A DNA stretch of 45,876 bases, taken from the NCBI GenBank assembly GCA_024402595.1, contig JAKSTL010000010.1:1-45876 (forward strand). The letters are read 5' to 3'. This DNA comes from Treponema sp. (lineage in GTDB: Bacteria; Spirochaetota; Spirochaetia; Treponematales; Treponemataceae). Shown piece after piece: positions 27,711 to 36,000 of this stretch; position 1 is the first letter of the stretch, and every line of letters begins with the position of its first letter. The notes beneath the pieces were generated by a model. The model ran no database searches, was not told the origin of the DNA, and was given only the letters and a program-made list of their open reading frames with translations. Both the position numbers and the translations under genes were made by a program.

Positions 27711-28436
27711 ATGGACAAAACATTAAATAATTTTTCTATTTCTGAAAATCTTCAAATTATCCGCAAAAAAATAAATGAAGCTGAAAAAAAATCGGGACGA
27801 CCAGAAGGTTCTGTAAAACTTATGGCTGTAAGTAAGTTTCATAGTATTGAAGAAATAAAATCTGCCATAAATGCCAATCAGCAATTATTTGGTGAAAATC
27901 GAGTACAGGAAGCAAAAGAAAAGTTTGAAGAATTGTTTACTTTTTCCCCAAACATTGAATTGCACATTATTGGGCAGCTTCAAACAAATAAAGTCAAAAA
28001 TGCCGTTTCAATTGCAACTTGTATTCAATCTGTGGATCGCATTGATTTATTAAAAGAAATTGAAAAACAATGTTCAAAAATCAACAAAAATATTAAAGTA
28101 CTTTTTGAGCTCCATACAGGAGAAGAATCTAAAAGTGGTTTTGAATCACCAGAAAAACTTGACGAAGCATTAAAACTTTGTGCCGACAATAATTTTCCTC
28201 ATATTATTCCCGCTGGTTTTATGACAATGGCACCTTTTACAGAAAACCAAACAATAATCCGTAATTCTTTCCGACAATTACGAGAAACCGCAGAAAAACT
28301 CCAGAAAAAATATCCACAATTTGACTTAAGTGAGCTTTCTATGGGTATGTCTGGAGATTTTGAAATTGCCATTGAAGAAGGTTCAACTTTAGTTCGAGTA
28401 GGAACAGCAATCTTTGGTGAAAGGATAGCAAATTGA
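27711..28436 (+). CDS. YggS/PLPBP family pyridoxal phosphate homeostasis protein
   Basis: This 241-residue PLP-binding barrel protein keeps free vitamin B6 and amino acid pools in balance; it has no known catalytic reaction. The PLP-linking Lys is K42 in LMAVSKFHS. Other family motifs are FGENRVQEAKEK, LHIIGQLQTNKVKNA and the C-terminal LSMGMSGDFEIAIEEGSTLVRVGTAIFG. It is nearly full length for the family. AAGGAG lies eight bases upstream of the ATG. The stop TGA overlaps the TTG start of the next gene. Confidence 0.96.
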   Translation: MDKTLNNFSISENLQIIRKKINEAEKKSGRPEGSVKLMAVSKFHSIEEIKSAINANQQLFGENRVQEAKEKFEELFTFSPNIELHIIGQLQTNKVKNAVSIATCIQSVDRIDLLKEIEKQCSKINKNIKVLFELHTGEESKSGFESPEKLDEALKLCADNNFPHIIPAGFMTMAPFTENQTIIRNSFRQLRETAEKLQKKYPQFDLSELSMGMSGDFEIAIEEGSTLVRVGTAIFGERIAN

Positions 28437-28912
28437 AAATAAATCACACAAATATTTTCCACAAAAAAACAATTCTTTTTTTCTCACTTTTTTTTCTTAC
28501 ACTCAGTCCATTTTTTTCTCAAGAACAGGAAGTAGAAATCCCACAAGGATTAAAAGATGCCAGAAGATTTGAAATCATAACTTTAGGAGCCATGCCATTT
28601 GTAACTCTTGACGCCACTTTAATTTATTCCTTTTATCAGGAATTTCAAAAACCACAAGAAGAGAGATTTTCAAACTTTAATCCCTTTGGTTCATCTTCCT
28701 ACAACAACGAAGAAGTTTTTGGAATAGTCATAACATCTTTTGGTGTATGCCTAGGCATTGGTCTAACAGATTTAGCAATCAACATTTTAAAAAGGAAAAA
28801 AAACGCCTTACAACAAGAATCCAATAGAAAAAACATCGAAATACAGGAATATTCCATAAAAGAGCTAGATTCCATGCTTGAATATCCTTCTGTTCGCACT
28901 AATGGGGATTAA
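28433..28912 (+). CDS. Small exported/membrane protein, unknown function
   Basis: The 159-residue protein starts at TTG 28433, overlapping the yggS stop (TTGA) and preceded by AAAGGA six bases upstream. It has a signal-like N-terminus (KTILFFSLFFLTLSPFFSQ) with likely cleavage after FFSQ. Two weakly hydrophobic helices follow (residues ~48-65, ITLGAMPFVTLDATLIYSFY; and ~96-115, VFGIVITSFGVCLGIGLTDL). It ends with a charged helical tail. I recognise no domain. The tight coupling to yggS on one side and the RluD-like gene one base downstream suggests a conserved cluster, but no function follows from it. Confidence 0.7.
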   Translation: MKINHTNIFHKKTILFFSLFFLTLSPFFSQEQEVEIPQGLKDARRFEIITLGAMPFVTLDATLIYSFYQEFQKPQEERFSNFNPFGSSSYNNEEVFGIVITSFGVCLGIGLTDLAINILKRKKNALQQESNRKNIEIQEYSIKELDSMLEYPSVRTNGD

Positions 28913-28913
28913 A

Positions 28914-29882
28914 ATGCCGTTCTTCAGTTCCAAAGTTCCCGCAGATTTTCCAGATTCTCTTAGATTAGATAAATACATAGCTTCTTTGCCAAATGGAATG
29001 AATCGTTCAAAATTAAAAAGTGGAATTACAGAAATATTAGTTAATGGTAAAAAAGCCAAACTTTCACAAAAGATAAAAGCAAAAGACCAAATAGACATTC
29101 AATGGGAAGATAATATTCCAGATGATATAATTCCCCAGAACATTCCGCTAGATATTGTTTATGAAGACGATAATGTTACAGTTGTAAATAAAAGTCAAGG
29201 AATGGTTACTCATCCTGCCTGTGGAAATTGGGATGGAACTTTAGTAAATGCATTGTTATATCATTGGGGGCGCGATTCCATTCAACAGATAAAAGAGGGA
29301 GAAGAAGCAGAAATCCTTGAACGCCGCAGACCGGGAATTGTTCATCGTCTGGACAAAGATACTTCTGGAATTATTGTTACTGCAAAAAATCGTGACAGCG
29401 AAGAATACCTGCAAAATCAATTTAAAACAAAAGATTTACAGAAAGAATATATTTTAATTGTAACAGGTCGTCCTCCAGCTGCTTATGGCGATATTCGCAC
29501 CCAAATTATTCGTGATCCAAAAAATCGTCATAGATTTAAGGCTGTAGATAATACAGAAGACGGTAAATACGCCAGAACTTTATATCATTGTATAAGTTGT
29601 TATGGGAATTATTCTTTAATCCGCGTTAGACTAAAAACTGGGCGAACTCATCAAATTAGAGTGCACATGAAATATTTAGGTTGTCCAATTTTAGGAGATT
29701 CTATTTACAATAAACCAGATTCTCGTTTTCCCAATGCAACACTAATGCTTCATTCTCAAAAACTTTCAATAAAATTGCCAGGAAATGAAAATCCTACAAC
29801 CTTTACAACAAATATTCCTGACCGATTTATAGAAATTGAAAAAAAATTAAAGGCAATGTTTCCTAAAACAATTTTGTCTTAG
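28914..29882 (+). CDS. RluA family 23S rRNA pseudouridine synthase with S4 domain (RluD-like)
   Basis: I start at ATG 28914, one base after the previous stop, giving 322 residues; the in-frame TTG 28878 would read back over the previous gene. An N-terminal S4 RNA-binding domain (residues ~14-70, RLDKYIASLPNGMNRSKL ... INGKKAKL-type) precedes the RluA catalytic domain. The catalytic Asp is in HRLDKDTSG (144-152; Asp147). The late motif RLKTGRTHQIRVHMKYLG and PILGDSIYN are intact. RluD-type enzymes modify helix 69 of 23S rRNA, though which site this one uses cannot be told from sequence. A related enzyme is encoded immediately downstream. Confidence 0.93.
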   Translation: MPFFSSKVPADFPDSLRLDKYIASLPNGMNRSKLKSGITEILVNGKKAKLSQKIKAKDQIDIQWEDNIPDDIIPQNIPLDIVYEDDNVTVVNKSQGMVTHPACGNWDGTLVNALLYHWGRDSIQQIKEGEEAEILERRRPGIVHRLDKDTSGIIVTAKNRDSEEYLQNQFKTKDLQKEYILIVTGRPPAAYGDIRTQIIRDPKNRHRFKAVDNTEDGKYARTLYHCISCYGNYSLIRVRLKTGRTHQIRVHMKYLGCPILGDSIYNKPDSRFPNATLMLHSQKLSIKLPGNENPTTFTTNIPDRFIEIEKKLKAMFPKTILS

Positions 29883-29894
29883 TGTTATAAAAAA

Positions 29895-30659
29895 ATGGAA
29901 ATATCATTTATTAATGAATCAAAAGAAAATCCTTTTCTCGTAATTTATAAGCCCGCAGGTTTACCGTCGGCACCACTTTCTGCTGATGATGAAAACAATG
30001 CATTGTTCAAAGCCCAACAAAAACATCCAGAAATAAAAAATGTTCTTGGTAGAAAACCAATTGAATATGGTCTTTTACACCGAATTGATACAGATACTGC
30101 CGGTCTTTTGCTTATAGCCACAACCCAAGCTTTTTATGATTACATGCTAAAACAACAACTTCTGGGAAACTTTTTAAAATATTACAAAGCTGAATGTATT
30201 CTAGACACAAACAATGCCATCAAATTACAAGGTTTTCCAGATTTTCCAAATGAAGAGCATAAAAAACTTTTAAAAAATGCAAATGTTTCTGTAACAACTT
30301 ATTTTCGTTATTTTGGAAAAGGTAGTAAAGAGGTTAGACCTGTAATTTTAACCACTGCAGGAAAATCCGCCAAAAATAAAATTGGAAAAATGATTCCCTA
30401 TACAACAGAAGTAAAACTGATTTCTTCAAAACCTGATAAAAATTATTTCCAATTTGAATGTAAAATTGCCGCTGGTTTTAAACATCAAGTTAGAAGTCAT
30501 CTGTGTTTTTTAGGATTTCCTATTATAAATGATAAAGTTTACAATTATAATTCAAAAGAAAAAGCTTTAGTTGAATCAAATAATCTGGAAGAAATGAAGT
30601 TTACAGCTTATAAAATCCAGTTTGAATATAATAATCAACATTATTGCTTCATGATTTGA
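29895..30659 (+). CDS. Second RluA-type pseudouridine synthase, no S4 domain
   Basis: The 254-residue protein is the RluA catalytic domain alone. The catalytic Asp65 lies in LLHRIDTDTAG (60-70). The RNA-binding motif at the end is altered relative to the upstream paralogue (AGFKHQVRSHLCFLGFPIINDKVYN, split here around residues 195-218), with Phe-Lys for the usual Arg-Thr before His-Gln-x-R. The start follows the upstream gene by 12 bases. It probably modifies a different RNA site. The promoter of tRNA-Leu overlaps its stop codon. Confidence 0.88.
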   Translation: MEISFINESKENPFLVIYKPAGLPSAPLSADDENNALFKAQQKHPEIKNVLGRKPIEYGLLHRIDTDTAGLLLIATTQAFYDYMLKQQLLGNFLKYYKAECILDTNNAIKLQGFPDFPNEEHKKLLKNANVSVTTYFRYFGKGSKEVRPVILTTAGKSAKNKIGKMIPYTTEVKLISSKPDKNYFQFECKIAAGFKHQVRSHLCFLGFPIINDKVYNYNSKEKALVESNNLEEMKFTAYKIQFEYNNQHYCFMI

Positions 30660-30684
30660 CCAAATCAAAAGATTTATATATAAT
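30656..30684 (+). promoter_or_regulatory. Predicted sigma-70 promoter of tRNA-Leu
   Basis: TTGACC (30656-30661; five of six) and a perfect TATAAT (30679-30684) are separated by exactly 17 bases, the best promoter match in the window. The -35 box overlaps the stop codon (TGA, 30657-30659) of the second pseudouridine synthase gene. Transcription would start near 30691, about 15 bases before the tRNA. Confidence 0.75.
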
Positions 30685-30705
30685 AAATGAATAATTAACA
30701 CATTA

Positions 30706-30789
30706 GCCCGGATGGCGGAATTGGTAGACGCGCTAGGTTCAGGTCCTAGTGGGAGCAATCCTGTAGGAGTTCAAGTCTCCTTTCGGGTA
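30706..30789 (+). tRNA. tRNA-Leu, anticodon CAG
   Basis: The 84-base sequence folds as a class II tRNA. Acceptor stem GCCCGGA pairs with TTCGGGT, then discriminator A at 30789. The anticodon stem CTAGG/CCTAG encloses loop TTCAGGT with anticodon CAG (30740-30742), reading CUG. A long variable arm (about TGGGAGCAATCCTGT) and T arm AGGAG-TTCAAGT-CTCCT follow. The discriminator A and long arm identify Leu. The CCA end is not encoded, so CCA must be added after processing. The stop codon of the convergent zinc-ribbon gene begins at the very next base. Confidence 0.96.
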
Positions 30790-31182
30790 TTATTTTATTA
30801 AACAACTGTAAAAACAGACTATAACGAAAATCAGTAATAGAATACAAAAGGCATAAATCCAGATTGGCAAACTTGTACTATTACTGAAAGTCTGATATCT
30901 AACAAACAATCTTCCTAAATATGAATTAAAAAATCTTGATTTTCTAGACTTTGAATCCATTTGTTGAATGTTTGACATTTTGTTTGAAGAACTTACGGCA
31001 TATCCACAATCTGGACAACCGTTAACAAACTCTTCTGTATTACCAATTTTTCCGCAGCTTGGACACTTTACCGAAGAAAAAAACTTACCGCAATGAGTAC
31101 AAACTTTATCTTTGCTTCGAACTTCGTTACCACAATTTTCGCAAAAAAACTTAGCTTTTTTTAATTTGCCTTTATTCTTCAT
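30790..31182 (-). CDS. Zinc-ribbon protein with C-terminal membrane helix
   Basis: The 130-residue protein has two double zinc ribbons made of four CXXC pairs: Cys14/17, Cys28/31, Cys40/43 and Cys56/59, with the basic N-terminus before them. A polar linker and a C-terminal membrane helix (LPIWIYAFCILLLIFVIVCF, residues ~105-124) follow. It is probably anchored in the inner membrane with its zinc ribbons in the cytosol. Zinc ribbons bind protein or nucleic acid partners; the target is unknown. Its ATG overlaps the upstream pseudo-receiver gene by 11 bases, and its stop codon abuts the tRNA-Leu 3' end. Confidence 0.82.
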   Translation of the reverse strand: MKNKGKLKKAKFFCENCGNEVRSKDKVCTHCGKFFSSVKCPSCGKIGNTEEFVNGCPDCGYAVSSSNKMSNIQQMDSKSRKSRFFNSYLGRLFVRYQTFSNSTSLPIWIYAFCILLLIFVIVCFYSCLIK

Positions 31183-31954
31183 AATAATTTAAAACATCCA
31201 GAATCAAAAACTTTCCATCAACAAAATCTAAAACATCATTTAATTTTGCAGTTATAGATTTACATTCCGAATTATTGTAGTAAGTAAAATATTTTATAAA
31301 ATCATCTGTATTAAGATTGTCAATTTTCACATCATCACTGATTTTGCAGGTAATTTTTGAACCATTAAAATCTAAATATTTACCACAAATTAAAGAATTA
31401 TCGGCAGGATTATTAAACATAAAATCACCAACACCAGCACCCTTCAAATCATCATAGGATTCTGTAATATCGCTGACAGAAAAAAGTTCTTCTGTTTCAT
31501 CTTGTGATATTTCTGAAATAACATCATCAACTTGAATAATTTCTTCAAAATCAGAAACAGAAACAGAAATTAATTCAGAATCATTTTCATTTTCCATCTG
31601 AAGATTTTCGGTAAACAATTCATTTATTGACTCTTGAGAAAAATCAGAAATAACATAATCTGCGGCTAAAAAATCTATCTTTTTTTGTTCATCTTTGGTA
31701 ATTTGCTCAGCAGTGTAGAGCACCAGTTTTATTGGCTTTTCTACCAGTGAACATTTTAAAAACATAGAAATCATTTTCCAATGACGAGGATATTCATCGG
31801 CATTAACAACAATAAAATCGGGTTCAATTTCTTCCAAATTATCTAAAGCTTTTAAAAACCATTTATACTTGATTGTTTCAAAGCCATGATTTTTGAAAAG
31901 AGTATTAAATTGTTCTGAAACATTTTTATCATTGGAAATAATCAGAGAAATCAT
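31172..31954 (-). CDS. Pseudo-receiver protein of unknown function
   Basis: The 260-residue protein starts like a response-regulator receiver (MISLIISNDKNVSEQF) and keeps the alternating fold through residue ~118 (DFIVVNADEYP, LVLYTAEQ, AADYVISDF). Three key positions are changed: the phosphoacceptor Asp position reads as Ala/Asn in VVNADEYP, and the invariant Lys-Pro of the final strand is Ser-Asp (YVISDF). Phosphorylation is therefore unlikely. Residues ~120-180 are very acidic and disordered-looking. The C-terminal ~80 residues (GKYLDFNGSKITCKISDD ... KFLILDVLNYYEE) form a small beta-rich domain that may be distantly PilZ-like, a weak guess. It is coupled to the gene before it (TAATG) and overlaps the zinc-ribbon gene. 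Confidence 0.7.
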   Translation of the reverse strand: MISLIISNDKNVSEQFNTLFKNHGFETIKYKWFLKALDNLEEIEPDFIVVNADEYPRHWKMISMFLKCSLVEKPIKLVLYTAEQITKDEQKKIDFLAADYVISDFSQESINELFTENLQMENENDSELISVSVSDFEEIIQVDDVISEISQDETEELFSVSDITESYDDLKGAGVGDFMFNNPADNSLICGKYLDFNGSKITCKISDDVKIDNLNTDDFIKYFTYYNNSECKSITAKLNDVLDFVDGKFLILDVLNYYEE

Positions 31955-32931
31955 TATTCAGTTCCTAAGTTTACAACAGTATAATCATAAATTGTCCATA
32001 TTCCTTCACGCTGGCGAATCTTATAAACATAACTCTTTTTTTCGCTGTAGTTTGGATATTTGAACCATTCAATAACAGTTACCGTACCTTCTGTTGGTGT
32101 ATATGTAGTTTTCTGAATCTGGAACTTTTCTGGTACGGCAATAATATCATTTTCAATTCTAGACTGCATTAAATCTGCTTTATAAGCTGCAATCATTCGT
32201 TCTCGTTCTTCAGCTGAAACGCTAATGTATTTTTTCTTCTGACTGGAATTTCTTTTTAATAAAGATTCAACATCAAGATAAAGGAAATACTGATCCCACA
32301 ATGATTTTTGACGGGCAATAATTGTCTGTTCAACCACTTTATCTGGAGCCAATTGTTCTGGTTTTAAAATTGTAGCAGAATTATCTTCCACAGGAACAAA
32401 AGTTGAAGCGGCTACAGAAGTTGAAGGTCTAATTTCCAATGTCAATCTATTAGATTTTAGAGAAATAAACTTTGATTTATAAAGCTCTGGATAAAAGTTC
32501 ATTTCAAGATAATAAACCGATGGATCTTGTATATTAATATAATCTTTAAGATTTTCAATAAACGAATATTCTTCTCCGTTTTCCAGGGCAATTTCTCTAA
32601 AATAAACAGTTTGATTTGTAGTTCGTTTTTCAATCAGTTCAACATTTTGTTCTACAAGATTATTTTTGCTGGTATAAGCATTAAAATCCAAAGAAAATCG
32701 TCGGTCATCGGCCAATTTGAATCGTAAAGTATCCAAACCATTATTTTTAATTGTAATATGAATATTTATAGGATTATCTTCCGCATTTCCCGGATAAAAG
32801 ATGGTTCGATTATAATATTTTATTGAAACCTCTACATCAGAAAAATCATTTTTATTATTTGTCTGTGCAAAAGAAAATTGTCCAAATAGTACAAAAACTG
32901 TTATAATTGAAAAAAGTTTAAGATTTTTCAA
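31954..32931 (-). CDS. Exported protein of unknown function
   Basis: I start at TTG 32931 (325 residues) because AAGGAG lies six bases before it and a clean signal peptide follows (KNLKLFSIITVFVLFGQFSFA, cleavage before Gln). The longer frame from ATG 32979 would add 16 residues with no ribosome binding site. Residues ~25-165 form a beta-sandwich-like region (VSIKYYNRTIFYPG, YYLEMNFYPELYKSKFISLKSNRLTLEIRPS). The last ~100 residues carry a helical segment (SAEERERMIAAYKADLMQSR) and end in a beta domain that resembles lumazine/NTF2-like tails (TVIEWFKYPNYSEKKSYVYKIRQREGIWTIYDYTVVN). I recognise no family. It is the first gene of the minus operon, whose next gene starts at TAATG. Confidence 0.78.
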   Translation of the reverse strand: MKNLKLFSIITVFVLFGQFSFAQTNNKNDFSDVEVSIKYYNRTIFYPGNAEDNPINIHITIKNNGLDTLRFKLADDRRFSLDFNAYTSKNNLVEQNVELIEKRTTNQTVYFREIALENGEEYSFIENLKDYINIQDPSVYYLEMNFYPELYKSKFISLKSNRLTLEIRPSTSVAASTFVPVEDNSATILKPEQLAPDKVVEQTIIARQKSLWDQYFLYLDVESLLKRNSSQKKKYISVSAEERERMIAAYKADLMQSRIENDIIAVPEKFQIQKTTYTPTEGTVTVIEWFKYPNYSEKKSYVYKIRQREGIWTIYDYTVVNLGTE

Positions 32932-33016
32932 TGATATCTCCTTAAAATTGTTAAAATAAGCTATATTATATTGTATCAATTTAACAAATTACTATTTATA
33001 TTATCGGTTACTTTAA

Positions 33017-36000
33017 ATGAAAAAATTATCATCTATCAAAGATTTATTACATAACTGGCCAGATTTCAAGAGTTCCATTGCTCAAATTACAGAAAATGCT
33101 TCTAAAAAAAACGGCGATATGTTTCCAATTGAAGTGAATGGTATACACGGCTGTTTTTCTGCATTTTTTCTTAATGAACTTAAAGAAAATATTTATTTTA
33201 AAAATTTACAGACTTTACAATATAACAATACCAGTCGCTATACCGAAAAACAATCTCAGTTAATTTCACCGGATTTTGTTTTTGTTGTTCCTACAGATTT
33301 TGAAGCTAACAATCTTTACAGCGATATTTCTGCTATAAATCCCGATGCTGAAATCTATGTTTTTCCAAGTTGGGGAACAATTCCATACAGACCTACGGCA
33401 AAAGGCTCTGTAGTTTTTGGTAAACGAGCAGCTTTTTTGTCTAAACTTTGTCAGGATAAAAACGCCAACGAATATATCAATATAAATGCAGGACAAAAAA
33501 AGGAAGTTCACAATAAAATATTCATTATGCCTCAGCGGGCGTTTATTTCTAAGTTTCCAAACCCTGATTATATTAAATCTCTTTCTTTTTCATTAGAAAA
33601 AGGCGATTCCATTGACACAACTTCCATTGCACAAAAGCTTTCACAAATGGGCTATCTTAGAGTTTCAAGAGTAAATGTTCGCGGAGAGTTTAGTTTGCGA
33701 GGTGAAGTTCTTGATATTTTCTTGCCATTAGATGAATATCCAACTCGTGTTATTTTTGATTTTGATGAAATTGAAGCTTTTAAAGAGTTTGAAGTAGATA
33801 CACAGACAACGGTTCCTACAACAAAAACCCAAATCACTGTTTCTCCAATGAAAGAAATAATCTGGAATGAAACTTTTGTGGATTTACTTTCTAAAAAATT
33901 GGATCTTTATCAAAAAGAAGCTGTTTCACAAGAGGATGATTCCATAAAACCAGAGAGTGAAAATGCATTTTCTTCAGATTCTCTAAAAAAGATACATCTT
34001 CCTTTTACAGAAAAAGCCTGGAAAAACAAAGACCAGATGCTTTTAGAGTTAATGGAAAAAGGTGAGTGTGAAGGCGAAGAGTTTTTCTATCATCTTTTGT
34101 GGGATAAAGATTATTCCATTTTAGATTATATTTCTTCTGAAACACTTTTATTCTATTTTGATTATGATAGACTTTCAAATGCAGAACTGTCCATTTCTCG
34201 AGAATATTTAGGAATGTATAGAAAGGCGAGAGAAGAACAATTAGTTTTTCCTCCTGAGCAGATTTTATATAATTTTAAGGAACTTTCAGAAAAACACTTA
34301 AAATGTATATTTTTTAGGACACTGAATAGACAGAATACACCGTCGGAATACGAAACTAACTCTGATTTAACGGATTTTTCTGATTCAATTTCTGTTTCTC
34401 AAGATTATAAAAGTCCCACAGATGATTCTGATGCATTGACACAAAAAATGCAGATAAAGTTTAATTCTGAACCTGCAAGAAGTTTTTTTGGCAACATCAA
34501 TTTTATGAAAGAAGAATTGGATAAACTTCAAGCTGATGATTGGAATGTTTATATTTTTACTGACAACGAAAACCAGTTGATTCGTATTCAAGAGATTTTT
34601 AAAAATTATACAAATCCCGAAAATGAAGATATTCTACCTTTGCAACTTTTACCACAGGCAATTTCGGCAGGTTTTTCAATACCAGAAATTAAATTACTTA
34701 TTATTCAGGAAAATGAAATCTTTGGTAGACGAAAATATGTACCAAAATCTCTTTCAAAAGCAAAAAGTAAACCAATTGATACTTTTGTTGAATTAAATCC
34801 TGGAGATTATGTTGTACATGTAAACTGGGGAATTGGTCAGTTTTTGGGAATTGAACGAGTAAAATCCCTGGGAAATGAACGAGATTTTATTAAACTTCAA
34901 TATGCAGAAAACGATTATGCTTTAGTTCCAATTGAACAGGTAAATCTAGTCCAGCGATACATTGGTAGTGAAGGTGAAAAGCCTAAATTAGACAAAATTG
35001 GAAGTAAATCCTGGGAAACTCGTAAAAATAAAGTTCAAAAAGAAGTTGAAGATTTGGCTCAAAAGCTTATTGATTTATATTCTCGACGAAAAGCTTCTGT
35101 GGGGTTTGCATTTCCAAAAGAAACTGAATGGCAGGCCGCCTTTGAAGCAGCTTTTCCTTATGAAGATACTCCGGATCAAATTACTGTAACTGATGAAGTT
35201 AAAAAAGATATGGAAAGAGCAGTTCCAATGGACCGACTTGTTTGTGGTGATGTTGGTTATGGAAAGACAGAAATTGCTATGCGCTCGGCATTTAAAGCGG
35301 TTATGGGCGGAAAACAAGTTGCTTTTTTGGCTCCAACTACAATTTTGGCAGAACAGCATTATGATTCTTGTAAAGAACGATTTAAGAACTTTCCTGTAAA
35401 AATTGAACGGCTTTCGCGCTTTGTATCTACCGCAGAACAGAAAAAAATATTAGCAAAGCTGGCGGAAGGGCAAGTTGATATTCTTGTTGGTACTCATAGA
35501 ATTATACAAAAGGATGTTGTTTTTAAAAATCTTGGGCTTATGATTATTGATGAAGAGCAAAGATTTGGTGTAAAAGATAAGGAAAAATTAAAAGTCATTA
35601 AAAATAATATTGACTGTTTAACTATGTCCGCAACACCAATTCCAAGAACTTTACACATGAGTCTTTTAAAAATCCGTGATATGAGTCTTTTAACAACACC
35701 GCCACAAAGTCGTCAGCCAATTGAAACAGTAATTGATGAATATTCCGATGATAGAATCATAACTGCCATAAGACGAGAAATTGAACGGGGAGGCCAGATT
35801 TTTTATCTTCATAATCGAGTTGAATCTTTGCTGGAAGTTCGAAGAAAAATTGAACAACTAGTTCCAGAAGTTTTAGTTGATGTAGCCCATGGAAAAATGA
35901 GCAGTTCTGAATTGGATGATATTTTCCATCGTTTTAAAATGGGAGGATTTCATGTTCTTATTGCAACAACCATTATTGAAAACGGAATTGACATTCCAAA

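Noticed and set aside
32971..33016. Promoter of mfd with TTAACA at 32981
   Set aside because: No -10 box at 16-18 bases; the nearest TATATT is only ten bases away.
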